64,000 bases of DNA from Cardinalis cardinalis. Its lineage: Eukaryota > Chordata > Aves > Passeriformes > Cardinalidae. Shown piece by piece: positions 1-14,300 of this stretch. Made by a program: the position numbers and the translations under genes. The number at the start of each line of letters is the position of its first letter. Positions within the stretch are counted from its first letter, which is position 1. The notes under the pieces were generated by a model. It saw only the letters and a list, made by a program, of their open reading frames with translations. It did no database searches and was not told the origin of the DNA. The stretch spans positions 2,222,279 through 2,286,278 of the forward strand of contig JACDOX010000061.1 of the NCBI GenBank assembly GCA_014549065.1. Reading direction: 5' to 3'.

Positions 1-3000
1 CAGTTCAACAGACTTCATTGGTTTCACTAATATATCACTGCCTGTCCTTTGGAAATCAAGCACTTTATTTAGACAGACTTGCCCTTACTTGTCTTTCCTT
101 TTAAATTCCAGTAAATCACCTTTCTGATCATTCGGTCCAAACTTTTTTTTTTTTAATAAGTAGTTTCTTCAGAACATCCTCAGCTATTTATTGACAGCAA
201 GACTGAAAATGTGTCACCTCCTATTGACTCAGTAAATATTTGGTCATTCTTTCCAGTTCACATGCAGAAGACTCTCAGTCTACGAAATATATTCACTTTT
301 CCCTTTTGGGATGGTGCTGGTGGTGAGAGAAATGATACAGGACTCCACATCCCAAAGCTGCACATTACTGCCTGCTCTGTTTGGTGACTGAACCTTTCTG
401 TTCCCTGCCTGCACTCTTGAATCCTACCTATAGCTCCAGCCTTTACCTGGCTTTTAATGATCTCACTTCTGAAAAGGGGAATTTAAAACCCAGCAATTGC
501 TCTCCTGCTGTACCATCTGGTCCCAGTCGATTTTATGCTCTTTAAAAGCCCAGCTTTTTTGACTCAGTAATTCTAAGTATTTTTAGTTTGCAGTTGTTGC
601 TATTCTACAGCTGGGATCACAATGTTTTGAAGTAAATCAGATGAGAATTATACCGTGCAGAAAGTAGCAGCAGATATTCAATGCACCTATATTAGGTTAA
701 TGTATTCTTTTTATGGATTTATTTTTCTTAGTTCAAGACATGTAGAAAAGAATAGGGAAAATAATAAAATCCTTCAAACAAGTGATTTACTCTAAATCGG
801 GGATGTGTTTACCTGCCCTACTTAGACAGGAAAAAAACAAGTTAGCTAAATATTACTAGATATGAATATTTTTGTCCTTTATTTCCATAAAGATTAGCTG
901 CATATGGCCCCTTGAGTAAACAATGTGTATTGGTTCATGAGCTCTATTGGGAAAAAAGCAGCATTAAAGATGGATCTCTGCTCTCAGTTCTGCTGCAATC
1001 ACACTACAACCAAGAGACTAAAAGAAACAAAAATGTTTATTGATTACTTTCCCCATAACTTTGTACAAAGTATATTGAAGAACAGCTGGGTGTACTAATG
1101 ACCTAACTTCTTTCATTTAGTTATCAGGATAGAAGCAAAAAGCAACAGGGAAGAGATCTCTGTAAAGAGAATTTGGATTAGGAAGAACTACATAACCTTC
1201 ATTTCTTTCAAACTAGGAATGTTTCCAAGCAGAATACACAGGTATCCTTCAAAACAAGGACTGAAAACCAATTTCATGGACTCTCTGCAGTGCAATAACA
1301 CAAGGCAATGCTGTGCCTCCACAGCTAACAGAGTGTCTATTTAGAGCGCTGTTTCCACAGATGCCTCCAGCCCTTCCAGCACAAGGATTTACATTCCAGC
1401 ACCTCTCACAGCTCTTCTCCTCCTTGTTGGTTCACAGAAGCTACTTCACCCTATCTCTGAACAATTTTCATACCACTACAACATATGGATGGGTGTGGGA
1501 CTAAGGGCAGAGCAGATGCCAGTTCTCTAATAAGACCATCTTAAAAGTTCCCAAACCCCNACAACAATGCACTGCCCTGTAAGCACCTATTCTTTCTTTG
1601 CCATCTTGGTTTCAGGTTAGAAAAGAAACATCCTGTACAACTGCATTCTGCTTGAGTTCACAGAANTTGAACATTTATCAGTTACTCCAGNGTTGAAGGC
1701 ATCGTTCATGTCAACAGCATTTATTTGCTTTTCATCCTTTCCCCAGAGGAACAGTAAAACAGATTTATCTTTACTTTCTGATCTCTATTCTTCATTGTTA
1801 CATTATATAGAAAAGTTTCTGCTTTGTTTCCCCTCCTTCCACATAGGGGCTTTTTTCCTTGAAATCCAGCTTTCTCGGATGCTGTTTCGTCCTCTGTTAA
1901 TCATCACGTTGCTCTAATTGGCTTTGCCACAATCCATCTTATTCTGGTTTGTACCCAGAGCATCTCTGTGCTTTTGAATTTAAAGCCAGTCTTCAGCAGA
2001 ACTAGTCATGGGTATGGTGATCCCAAAATACCAGCACATGCCTGAAAACCAGGCCTGTTTCAACCCTGGTTGACCACCAGTGGCTTCCCTAATGATGGCT
2101 TTTTGGGAATTTGGTTCTGTTACTCTCATCCTCAATTCCATGGTTAGATAGGGCTGCAGACATGGCTGCCTCAGGATATTAAGTTAGTCTGGGAAATTTG
2201 AGAAAAAAAAGAGTATGTTTGGTCATGCAGACCCTGTAACAGATGGAAATCTGAGAAGAGAAGGCATTAGGGACCCCTGGCCCATGGCGAATTCCATCTT
2301 CAAGAAAAAAGCCATTTTAAATGACAACTTATTTGTATAAATGTATTTGATCAATAAATAGTGGAGTATTTACTAAGCTTCCCTAATAGCTGCTNCAGCC
2401 TTTATATATGTGCCTTGCCTTGGTTGCCAAACAGTTTCATCCTCCATGTACTGGAAAAGCAGAATTCACAGGATTTTACTGTAAACCAGAGCTATGCTAC
2501 TCCTCTAACCCCGNTAGAAAGTAAGGGGAATTACTTTTGCTAACAATGAGTTAAATTANTGTGGATAATCGAGTACTGCAAGCAGAGATATTATGGGGAG
2601 GGGGGATTGACATATGAACCAGTATAAACCTAACTCTTAAAAGAACCAGAGTAAAAATGGGCTTTCTATTATCCATAGCCATTCCTGATGGCTCTTTAAA
2701 ACAAATAAGCTAAAAAGTATCATCTGTCTTTTTATTTTATTAAGAATTGGTCATCACTGTCCCATCTGCTCCATCACTTAATTCCAGAACATCTGAATGT
2801 AATATTAAATTAACCTAGCGTGGGATACTTATTCCTGTTTCTGTTTAAACAGCAGTATGTTTCAGTTTTGGCTTGATCCAATGTAAGTTTTATGGGAACA
2901 AGTATATTACTGAACAGAGTTTTTAAGTTTCCTATAACTATTCTATAAACTGAATGTGTGAATTTTCTCTACAGCAAGTGACTCTCCTGATATTAGGAGC

Positions 3001-5436
3001 CCCATGGCAAAGTTGAATAAATGTCTGGTTGTAGCAGCACAGCACAAAGCCATCTGCCTTCCCATGTGGGTCATAGAGCCAAAACTGACCTTTTGCCTCG
3101 TGCACAATTATTTTCTGAGCAACAACTGGAAGAGGCTCCTCATGGTGAGCAGAGGCCAGAACCCCACTGCTTCAAAACCACGGTAGCTGTGAGTCAACAA
3201 CTGTCACCACGTCAGTGAGATGTTACCATGTGGCTGAGGAATAAACAAAACAAACTAAACATAGATTCCACCATCTGAAGTTCATCTGAAAACTGCTCAA
3301 GTTCAGCAGCTCAGCTGAGGCTGTGCTGAGCAGTTGTTTCATTAATATTACAGCAGGAAACAAAGGAACCAAACTTCAGGCACCAACGTGTTGGTCTTTG
3401 GTTTCAGAGGAACAAGCTCACCATGATTCNACAGCCATTATCAATCAAAATCACCAGAAGTCACTATTGCAGCTAAAANATTCTTCAGGTCAGAGAAATG
3501 GGTAATTTCAGTTAGAGATCACTTGAATTTATTTTCCTCCATTTTCATCTCCAAACACATTTTTTTAAAACTATATAGCAATATAGCAAATATATTTCTA
3601 CTTGAATGACTGTTTCAGTACAAACATAAACAGAAAGTTAATGGAAAACTTTGAGCAAGGTTTATTCCCAGATATCACTATGCTAATCCAAACAGAAGAT
3701 TTGCCAGTGTCTGGGAAGGATTCTATCCTGTGTTGTGTCACAATTTTCTCAGGGATGTGCATCTTCCCATTCTTATTTACTTCCCTAGGAACTGACTGGT
3801 TTTAATCTGAGGCAGAAGGCAAACCTTGCATGGGATTTCCCCCTACCCAGACATTTTCCTTTCAAGCCTGGTTGAAAAAAACAGATCATGTGTGCATTTA
3901 TATCAGATCAGATTTAAGTAACTAGAAAAATTATTTGTGCTTTCAAGAAAGGAAAGGAGAGTTGCTCTTTGACACCTAAGTACAAAGACATTGAAAAAAG
4001 TTTGCAATGTCCTTACAAAATGCCTCAAAGAAGTTTGAGTTCTTTCACCCATCACAGGATGACATACAATGCCAGACAAATTTAAAAGCCCTGGTATGAT
4101 TTTACATACACAGCTTATTGCAAAAGAGTGAAATGCAGTTACCACCTCCTTTCCCTTCACTCAAATATTCATCTTAAGTAGTGTGAAGATAAAGGAAAAG
4201 CAGAAAGAGCACTTAAAGAAATGTTAATACTTGTGGTCTTGGAATCATAACAGAGTGAGACCATACATTTATGGTGACTTGCCAGGAATTGCAAAACTGC
4301 ACTGAGCAGTAAATAGCTTTGCAGAATCCAAAACAACAGTAAAACCATTTCCCTGTGCTTCCTAGACATGGTTTCAGCCAGCACTGTGCCACACACGTGA
4401 GCTTTCCTGCCCTTCACATGCTGTCAACAAAATAAATGGAGAGTGATGAGATGGTGCCTTTCTCACAGCTGGACNGTGCCAGGACAGCACTGACCATAAC
4501 ATTTCATAACAGAGAAAGGGGAGAGGGAAGAAATGGAAAATCATGTGCAACTAAACAAAATCTGGGTGGTTATACTTGACAAACTCTGTAAAAGCCAGAT
4601 AAACAAGAACAGCAGAAGGGACACAGACAATTTTGGAGAAAGGAAAANCCCAGTGTGAGCAGTGAGGTGTCTCGAGAGGGATTAGTCCCTGGTGGGCTCT
4701 GAAGCCTGAGGTTGGACTACCTAACCCTTGGTGACTTCACTTTGCAGATTCATCTTTTCAATTTGCTCTTTGTAAAGCATTTTTGAAAACATATGGTAAA
4801 TGGAGACGTTCTTGAACACATTCCACATAATAAATGTTTTATGTTGCATAATAAATAACCAAATTCAATTAAGCTCAGCATAAGAGCCATATTTTGTGAG
4901 CATTGTTGGGAATTTAAACATCCAACACACTTTTAGAGTAAAACATTTTGTTAGCAGCTTTATAACAGAATTTGATGTTAGATAGCCTGAAGTCTTCCTT
5001 CAGACACAAGAAAGAATCTGGATCTAATTATTGTAATAATCCTGAGAATGGGATTTTGACCTCTCATTGGAGCAATCCAGGAATGACTCCTTTGAATCTT
5101 TCTCTTTACAGCTGTGGAAATTAGACACTAGACCACAATTGGTTTGTATTAGATTTTGGGATGGTGTAACATAGGTGGTTAAATCCTAGCTTCAATGCTC
5201 CATTTGTGATTTTTTATTAAACTCATTCAGACAACCAATATCTTGGAATGAAGTTGGGGGATCATGCAATTGAACTCCTGCCTTCTCAGAAGGAAACNAA
5301 ACTACAAAGATCCAAGTGAAAAAGGATCCTTGAAATTGAAAAGAAAAAACTTTTCTTCTCAAGCTGGGTAGGCTTTTATGTGTGGCATATCCTTATTCAT
5401 TTCCAAGGTTTGAGATATTGATAGTTTCAAACTTAT
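1..5436. other. Unique non-coding DNA, no gene seen
   Basis: No open frame here exceeds about 85 codons and none resembles a known protein. The sequence is AT-rich with scattered single n characters. The 12-mer TTGACTCAGTAA, which contains an AP-1 type TGACTCA site, occurs twice, at 224-235 and 559-570; repeated 12-mers are expected by chance in a window this long. A perfect palindrome CTCAGCTGAG lies at 3310-3319. I see no transposon with recognisable ends, apart from a weak CR1-like string near 4680 that I rejected. Confidence 0.6.
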
Positions 5437-5463
5437 GGGGTATTTGTGGGGTTTGGGTGGGGG
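5437..5463 (+). other. G-quadruplex motif
   Basis: Four guanine runs of 4, 4, 3 and 5 bases are separated by loops of 7, 3 and 1 bases, which satisfies the usual G3+N1-7 rule. The motif is followed by T6 and lies in an otherwise AT-rich region. Folding in the cell is not shown by sequence alone. Confidence 0.6.
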
Positions 5464-6000
5464 TTTTTTGCTGTTGTTTAGAGTTTCTTGTTACTGGAAG
5501 CAAAAGTTGTGTGACAAGACAAAAGAAAATTAACCTTTCTTCTGTTTGGAGCAAAAATTCAATAAGTATCCTACTAATTTAATCTATGAAAGGTCAAGTA
5601 ACAGTTTATTATAAGAACTGTAATAAACATTGCTATTTTAAAAGAAAGATTGGGAACAATTTCAGGTCATTTCACTGTCCTGGTGNACTAAGATTTAAAT
5701 TACTGAGAATGTGGAGTCATTAAAAACACGAGTAGATCAAGCTCCTTCTACTGATTTAAGGAACTCTTGTATCATGTACAGTGACTAACAAAAACCATCC
5801 ATCAAGGAGAGAGTAACCATCCAAGGTCTGAAGGATCACTATGAATATTAAGTTAGGATGACTAAAGCCTAAAAACCATGGGAACACAACTGGTTTTAAG
5901 TCATTCAAGCTTGAGTTACAGGCTGCAGTGATAGAGACTCCATCACATGCCTATCCTGTTCCAGAATAAGTCTGTTGGAACAGAAGGACTTTCTAACATA

Positions 6001-6043
6001 ATTCATTTTTCTGCTTTCCCCATTCATTTTTCTGCCGTGCCCC
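6001..6043. repeat. 21/22-bp imperfect tandem duplication
   Basis: Two adjacent units at 6001-6021 and 6022-6043 both begin ATTCATTTTTCTGC and end in a C run. They differ by a few bases and one indel. This is a small local duplication that has started to diverge. Confidence 0.75.
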
Positions 6044-8754
6044 ACTGGAAGCAACATCTGGAGTTAGGAACAGTACAGGGATGGACCTTGCCTATAAAAA
6101 CAGGCATTAAAAAGACCATCCTGAGAGATGGCACACTTATTTCCTATCCTGAATCTCCTGTGACAACTAGTTATTATATTTTCTATACCAGCTGTGGTAT
6201 TTCAGTTGTTGGTGCTGTGGTAACCATTGCTGGATGACAACATTTTAGTGGTAGATACTTAAGCTGTACAAAATAGTCTGCCTGCCAAACAGGCAGTGAC
6301 TTGGTCTGCAGTCTCCCTAATATATGCCCAGGCTAATCATTANCTAGAAACATTTTTCTAATTCTTCAGCACTTAAATAAAACAGTCCAAAAAGCTTAAA
6401 AGGGGAAAAATAGATTCAAAATTGCTGGATCCTTTGAAGTTTCCATCTGAGACAGTGGAGTTTCCCCAGGTTTTCTGAGGCAGACTGTGGTCCTGTAAGA
6501 TGCATCTCTTGTGGTTCACCCAAGATGTTATTTGGGAAAATTTGGAATTCTGCAAATGTTATACTGTTCAAATAACTTGATGGTTTGGTTTCTTCTGATG
6601 CATGCAGGAGGAGTCTGGAAACTACAGCAATCANTTGTGGCCAGGTTTTGGATCATAGCAGAGATTTTAGACCTGGAAACTTCTCCAAGATATTCTATAG
6701 GCAGGGACTGAGAATGAAACCCATATTTCCACTCAGATACTCTCACTGCTACTTCCATTTCATGCTTTCATTCTACTACCACCCCACTTATCTGGCTTGT
6801 TATATTTTATATCTGCATCATAAGATTCCCAGGCNTGGAAAAATTTTCTTTGAGGTCTTTCTACATAGCACATGCACGGGGAGATGTAAGTATTTGGCCA
6901 GAATTACTAGGTAGGTAGTACAGAAAAAAAAAAAGTATTTTACACAAAGATGAAAAGGAGCATTTAAAATATTTTGCACATAANATTTGCAGCCCAGGTT
7001 CTCAAAGGAAGAAAAATTATACTAAAGGAAATAAAAAAAATTCTTGTCCATACCTCAACACTTCAAGGATTTTCCTACTTCAAACCAGGATGGTTCCAGC
7101 CCCTCCAGGCAGGAGTTTNTCAGACTTTTCTTCAGTATCAAATTCCTTCCCCAGCCATAAGACCACCAGCTCTTTAGTACAGAATAGGCCTCAGACCAAA
7201 AAACCCTCCAAGAAAAGTTAATATGTTCTTAGAACCAGTGAAATGGGATTTTAACCAATTTACTCTGAGGGGAGCAACCTCACCAACATACCAGGCTTCC
7301 ATTCCAGTGCTCATCACTCCAGATTGCTTGTTTTGATGTGCCTTATTTGCTTTATGAATAAAACCACTCACTGGTACAGATAGAAGGTACAGTGTGCTCT
7401 AGGGTTCACTCTGTTTATGTGGGCCACTGTGAACAACAAAATATTAAAGGTCCTGGGCACCTTGGAGCACTCCCATTTGGTTTAGAGAAATAAAGAGCAG
7501 CATCAAACAAGGAAAATACCGGGTTACATTATGTTTCATGTTGCCACATATCTTGTATATTTCATAAAAACCCGTAATAACAGGAAAAAAGCAGGAATAG
7601 AAAAACATTACCAGCATTTATGACAACCTGCATCTTGAGTATTAACAGACCTGCTGAGATTTTTAGCCTTATTCTCCCATGTAAATATAGTCAGAAGCAA
7701 ATAACAGACAACTGATGTTGCATTACAGAAAATCGCACATCAGCTATATTACAATATTTTAAAATAATGTTACAACCCCTCAACCATCATAGGCTATCAG
7801 CATTGCACTAGATTAGTTTTCTGATTTTTTTTCATCTTTGAAAATCTGGACAGAAGATTAGTTTAGGTCATACCATCAGCACAACGAGTTTGGTGATTTC
7901 TCAGGCTAAATTAAGGACATACATCTTTACCACAGGAGCCCAATTTTACCTTTGTTACAGAAGCTGAGTGCTTTACACTTACACATGTATTTAAATTTAG
8001 CTTTGGTTGCATTTTTACAGCACTAGCTTGTGTGGTAGTGATAACATGGTTTAAGTTATGAGTTATGCATGTACATGGGGGCTTGTGTGCATGATAAAAA
8101 TTTACAAGCTAGATTGTAAAGCTATAGTTATCCCAGGCTGACACCCTGCAAGCTCACAGCTATTTTGGCATATGAATGTTTTTGCTGGATATGCTGCATA
8201 CAAAGTGACATGGTCAGTGGCAAATCTCTGATAGTAATTTTGCATACCTAAAAATATTTTTCCAGCAGAATTCCCTGGTTGTTGTGCTGGTTGACAGCAA
8301 TGCAAGCAAGCGACAAATCTCAAAACAGAAACATCAAAAAAATATAAAAGAAAATAAAGAAAAAAAGGAAAATAAAGGGGAAAAAAGAAAGCTGACTAGT
8401 AGAGCAGTTTCCACATGAGGTGAAGGTGACTTTGAGTTTTACAAGGAAAAGGAGACTCACATAAGATTTAAGGACAGTTTGTTAGGGATCAGTTTCACAG
8501 AGANAAGAATTCCTACATGAACATCCATTAATTAATTACAGTTGAAGACACAGCACAGGATGCACACTCATCAGAAACACGCTAGCATGAGATCTGGAGT
8601 GGGACAAAATCCCTTTTCCAATTGGAACTGGAAGGACTGACAGCTAAGCTAAAATTAAAAAAGAAACTCTAGTTGAGGTGTACACAAAAGCCACTGAAAT
8701 TCAAAAAGCTACAGAGGCTTCCCCTCACTGAGCTTGTATAATTACACATACACA

Positions 8755-8775
8755 ATATATATATATATATATATA
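8755..8775. repeat. (AT)n microsatellite
   Basis: An uninterrupted AT dinucleotide run of 21 bases follows a short ACA-rich stretch. Confidence 0.95.
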
Positions 8776-10402
8776 CCTGTAATTCTCTTAGCTCTTTCAA
8801 AAATCCCCCATTCAATGGTTTATGATAACATAAACGGTTCAGATTTATTTTGCAAGTCTGTGCAACATACTGACAGGTTTCAAAGCCAAAGGCTGAAGCC
8901 CAGCCCCAGACATTATTTAAAACAAAGCCACAAAATCTCCAAGCCTCAAACTGGCATGTTTCACCAAAAAGGTGATGATTTAAACCCACTAAATTTCACA
9001 CTGAGTAAATGAACTGCTGAAACTTGGTCTTTAACCAATGCTTGGAGCAGACATCAAATTGCAGGGTCTGGGATGAGAAAGGTTCATCCAGAGGACACTG
9101 CAACAGGTCTGAGCCCAAATAGGTATAAACAACCAAAGTGAGCTGTACAGCTGCCTCATTATTATACTCAGATGGCCAGAAACATATTTTATGCCTTGAT
9201 GATGCTGTGTACAAGAGGTGGGAAAACCAGTCTCTCTGTTATGCAGAGATTTTAAAATATGAGAACATCTTTTAAAAAGTTTTGAAGGAAAAAAAAAAAA
9301 GAAAAAATCAAATTAAGATCCCGCTGATACTGAGTTTATGTTAATTTGTATGTTTTACTTGAGTCAGAATCAGCAAGATTTATTTTTGTACCAGTTGGAG
9401 CCTTTCAGACATTTTCCCTCTCTCTTGCTGGGTGATATCATGCAAGAGCCACGTGCAGAGAGCTCAGGCACCTGAAGGGCTGGCGAGGACAGCCTGGGAC
9501 AAGGGACAGGAGAGGACTCCTGCAGTGCCAGGGTGGGAGTGCTGTGCTCTGGGAATCAAATGTGCAAACGCAGCCCTGGCAGGGGCACTGCAGAGCCAGG
9601 GAGCACAGAAATACCACTCTCCACCTTTTGCACTCATGCAAAGTATGTACGGAAGCCAGCAAACCTCCCAGGGAAAGGCAGGTTCTAACCACACATCCTG
9701 GGGCTCCAGGCTGTGTCCTCAATGTTCCAACAGCCCTGTGACCTCAGGAATCTCTTCTGGCAGTGGGGAATTCCCATCCACTCACACAGAGGCTGCTAAG
9801 GACCTGGAAACAACCACATCCAGTCCAAGCCCCTCNGCTGACAGAGCCAGTCCTGGAAGGTCTTTGCTTCTGACCTCAGGAAAGCCACAATGGGAAACAG
9901 CATTTACATACNCAGAGATAATACGAACTGAAAAGCAGATTAAACAACAACATTTCTAGATTGAATTTAAGATTTCAAACGAGTGTTAAAATATTTGTTT
10001 TACTAATGATCCAGATATATAAACTGCCCATTAGAAAAGTCATAATATGTCCATGATTTAAAACATAGTTCTTATAAATTTAGTCAGTGCTGGAAGTTAA
10101 TATCCGCTAATGGCTAACTTTTAATAGATTTCTCTTTTTTTTTTTTTTAATACACCTTAAATTGTGGGAGACACTATGTTTTATAAAACAAAGTGGTTGC
10201 AGGATTTCACAATTTTTTGAAAATGTGTTTTGTAGCAGTCACTAACAGATATTCCTTTGCCATAGGAAAGGTTATCACAGCTTTGTGAAACAATCTATGC
10301 TACCAACATAAATTTCCATATAACTGCATAAAATGTGACTGTACCAAGGAATCCATCTGCAAAGAGGACAATGAAGATTCCCCTTCCTCGGAAAGGAGCT
10401 GT

Positions 10403-10426
10403 TTTAGAAGTTTTTTTAGAAGTTTT
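10403..10426. repeat. 12-bp perfect tandem duplication
   Basis: The unit TTTAGAAGTTTT occurs twice in a row without mismatch. It looks like a replication-slippage product. Confidence 0.85.
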
Positions 10427-11280
10427 ACTTCTCATTTTGATGACACATAGCAAGGCCCACACTCAATACAATATACTCAGGTCCCAAAACCTAGTTTTCA
10501 CTAAATCCAACACCAAAACACACATACCTCTGACATTAAATTGTGATTCATAGTCAGTGTTAGATTTCATTAGATTATCTCTAAATTTCATTATGATTCT
10601 ACATTTATTTGAGGTCAACTTTCACAATTTATGACTAAGCCAGCAAAATCTAGTCCACTNCAATTGGTTTTACTACTACACATGGGTAATTTCTTAACAT
10701 ATCTCTTTTAGGTTGTATTTCNCTTTATACCACTGCTTGCCTCTGCATTAAGCTTCTTCTGTCTTCCTGCTGTTGAGTCAAAAGGATTCTTTTTCCATTG
10801 AAAAAACATGACATATAAAAGTAGTTTAATCAGGTCCTAGTTATTTTCAGGAAATATTCAGAAAGAGTGATTAGAAGCTTAGTGTGGTTTGCCAGATTAC
10901 CTNGGTATTTTTATGTTTAAATCATGTTGGTGCATTTTCCTACATTAACAGCCTAATACAAATTAATGAGGCACTCTAAATACCACTCAATGCAATACTC
11001 TTCTTTTGCTTAATTGCATATAATCTTAGTTTAGTTCAGTATAATACTAGCTGCAAACAATTAAATACAATGGTAAAGCAGTTCATCAAACTTAAGCAAG
11101 ATCCATGCCAAGTATTCAGCCTCTTTCCCCTGAGGTTAGAAGTTTAAGATCAGAATAATACTGAATCATATCCCTACTTGTAGCCCCATTATCTTTTCCT
11201 TCCTTAGTTCTTAGACAAAAATTGATGAAGAAGCCTAACCTCTAGATTTTTATCAGGCAGTAAGAACAGATCCATCACTT

Positions 11281-11350
11281 GGTATAAATCCACATTGTTT
11301 CCCTGAAGTCAATGCAGTTGTATTAATTTACTCGAGTCAAGGTCTGGGCC
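11281..11350. mobile_element. Relic of an old palindromic amniote repeat
   Basis: The segment starts GGTATAAATC, passes through CCTGAAGTCAATG and ends GGTCTGGGCC. That order of blocks matches one half to two thirds of a MITE-like palindromic repeat I know from turtle, crocodile and bird sequence, where a central TGAAGTCAATGG lies between TGTAAATC arms and the ends read GGCC. I do not recall a secure family name. No protein or target duplication is visible. The identification rests on memory of the pattern; chance similarity is possible but unlikely over 70 bases. Confidence 0.55.
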
Positions 11351-14300
11351 ACTGCTTTTATCTATTCAAAGCTACAAGTACCAGATAACAATCACTCGGG
11401 GATTTTTTTTTTGTTCCAAAACAGAATCAGCACATCAAATGCCTGTTTGATCTTGAACAGATTTTACATGTTTTATTGGCATAATAATTTGATACTATTG
11501 AAAACACTGGTTGTATGTAAGCTTTTATTTTTTCCCCTCTAATTCACCTGTGCCACAGAAGTGCATAGTATGTAGTTATAGATCTATAAATAATTAAAAT
11601 CTAAGAGGGTTGTTGGGAAAATTGTCTCAACTGATCATTAGCCATATTTCACCTGTCTAGACATATTTGCATAGCATTTATCCCCTTCTTTAAAAGGGGC
11701 CATAGATTATACAAATCACAGGTGCCAAATAAGGATGGAGTAGAAGCTCCTTTCTCAAATCAGACACAAGTTCTAACAGGAGCCACCAACCTCAAATCAT
11801 TTAAGTGCTTTCACAAATTTCTCACAACCTCTTGTCCCATGCCATCTAGAACACATCTCATATCCACTTGACAAAGGCCCCCATCTTTCTCATCTACCAA
11901 CAGCATTGATTTCCACAAACATCTCTGGTGTTTAGGATAAGGAGGTTTAAAGGAAGGCTTTAGGAAGGCAGTGGTTAGCAAACACCAAGAGACTGTCAAA
12001 ACATGTCCACCACCCTTTGCTTTCCAAGGATCCTTCCCACAGAAGCCATTTTATACCAGCAGACTTAATGGTGTGAAAATAGTGCCTTTGACAGTGAGTG
12101 CAACCAAGGCCAGACTGAAAATGAATATACNAAGTGCACAGAAAAATCTTTCCTCTCTCAATGAGAATAACTCATTTTACCTGTTATTTAAGAAATTTTA
12201 AAATTTGCTTANAGGTTATCTACGGCAACACCTCAGGGTCTTAATGATCAAGCAAAATAGTTCTTGATATCATCTTCCTCCAGTGCAGAACTCATTCCCA
12301 CCACAGCTATGAAAAGAGNTTGCACATCAGCTCACTTGGTTTGCACCCTCTCTGTAGATAGCTCACTGCAGCTGAAGCCAGCACCATCCTCCCACTCCCT
12401 GGCAGCACTTTGGGTGGTGACACCTGTGTTGGATGTGGAGTTCAGGGAGGGCATTCACCTCCCCTGTGCTGGTGATTTACCCTTGGACTATAACACCTCA
12501 CCGCAGCCTCAAACACACACAATTATCCCACTGAAAGCAGCCTGTTCCTCATTAGCAATTTCACAGAGTCCGAAAATAATGATGTGACAACAAACTCAAC
12601 AAAATTTGCTCTAGGGCACAACAAGAAATAGACAAGATTTCCATATTTTTGGAGGACAATTTACTGTACTTGAAAGAGATAAATTCTTTCTGTTTACATT
12701 AACTGCCTCACTATTTGGTCCAATTATTCTGACTACTTCAGCAATCATGTTATGCTTGTTCAAGAAGAAAGAAATAACAACAGCTTATCTTGTTGAGAGC
12801 AGAGAACAAACAGTAAAAAATCAGTGGATGCACTTAGGCACTACAGTTGTTGCTATTGTGCTAAAGAGATGATTCATGTTCTCATAGCAACTAGGGTGAA
12901 AGAAAAACGTTCTTCTTCTGAAAAGGATTCTGTTGTAGTGGTTAAAGAACTCTTGAATAATCAAGCCAAATGGAGAGGGGAAAAAACACTTCCCTATGAA
13001 ATGATGTGCACTGAACTCAAGGACATGTTGATCTTTACATTATATTGATCGNCATACATATCTCAGTTAATAATCTGCCACTGTGGTTTGGTGTGGAGTG
13101 AAGACAAAAAAGGACAGGATCAGATCTCAGAAAGCACTTTAAATAAGGTGAACCTTCCAGCCAACTGCTGTGGTAACCATGTGCTTATCGAGGCTTGCTA
13201 CAGGAGGAATCTGTATCAGATATTCAAACCCAAACGCTCCTCAGTCAAAACCATTCATACAAATGATCAGTACCAGCTCCTTGCAAACTTCCCCATACAT
13301 TTTGCATTCACATGGCTAACTGGCCACAAACAGCAAGCACCAAATCTTTTCTGGCATTGCTGTCACGCCACGCTCATGTGTCACTTTGCTCTCACTGGAT
13401 GCACATCACAGTCACAGCACATTGCAGGGAGCTGGCAGGAGTGACAGAGAAGTTTGAGTGGACCGTGGTCACGTTAAGCTGACTTCATGGTTTCAGTGCA
13501 CTGTGATCTTGTCCTCACCCATTGAGGTTTACACTGTTATCACAGTCAAAACAGATCAGAGTTTGCTAGCACATCACTGTCATGTTTTATTCATGCTGAA
13601 TATGCTGTATTTTTCCCCCCATCCATTCATGGCACAACNGCTTTCATAAAGCACTTGGGAAGTGGCTGCAGGCATGGAGGGCAGGCTTGTCCTTGACCTG
13701 TGCTTTAACGCTCTCCTTTGTGGCAAGCTTTAGTTTCAAATAATGGCCAGGTTGTGGAATTAAGAATCAATATTCAGAAGCACTAGCAAGAGAGAAGGGG
13801 TTTAATTTCCTGATACATGTCAGCATGACAGNGAGTTAGACCTAGACCAGGTAGCATCAGTTACCAGCACTACCTTCAGGGGCTGCTCCGAGGATGAACT
13901 TCCTGAGAAAGGATAAATGCATTTGCAATCAGCTGCATTTCCCTGGCTTTACTCTCTTTTCCTCTCTCACTGTCTTCCTTCCCCTCATCATCCTCCTGTT
14001 CTTCATTCACTCATTGCCCCTTCTCCATTTAAAGGACACTNAGCTGTCCCAGGTCCCCTCTGCCAGAGCAGGAATCCTTGCTGCTGGCAGGACCAGCTCA
14101 GCCTCTTTGGATGACAGAGACCCACAGNACCCAGAGGTGAATGTATTAAGTCTCTTGAACTGAGAGCTGGGCAAAGAATTACTGTAAAAATTCAGAGAAT
14201 CCCACCCAAATGAGGGGATCCCAAAAATATGCCTTTTAATCTTACCAAGGTATGTTCCGTGTTATCCCTGCGAGGGAGTATTCAGCTGGTGGCCAACAGC

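Larger units (their letters stand above)
5464..11280. other. Unique non-coding DNA with a GC-richer patch
   Basis: No gene is supported. The patch at about 9440-9860 is richer in G+C and carries a 175-codon open frame on the plus strand (9432-9959) that begins at GTG, not ATG. The same patch is also open on the minus strand (9438-9722), which points to a local lack of stop codons from composition, not to coding. T14 runs at 10135-10148. The rest is AT-rich unique sequence with short A runs. Confidence 0.55.

Noticed and set aside
224..570. 12-mer TTGACTCAGTAA with AP-1 core occurring twice
   Set aside because: Repeated 12-mers are expected many times by chance in 64 kb.
2240..2285. CR1-like string CTGAGAAGAGAAGGC
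   Set aside because: The match is 15 bases of purine-rich sequence with no supporting flanks.
4660..4740. CR1 3'-end-like string GAGGTTGGACTACCTAACCC preceded by TTAGTCCCTGG
   Set aside because: Only about 50 bases are suggestive; no terminal octamers and no upstream CR1 sequence were recognised.
9432..9959. Longest open frame, 175 codons, plus strand
   Set aside because: It starts at GTG, resembles no family, contains two n, and the same patch is open on the minus strand, so composition explains it.
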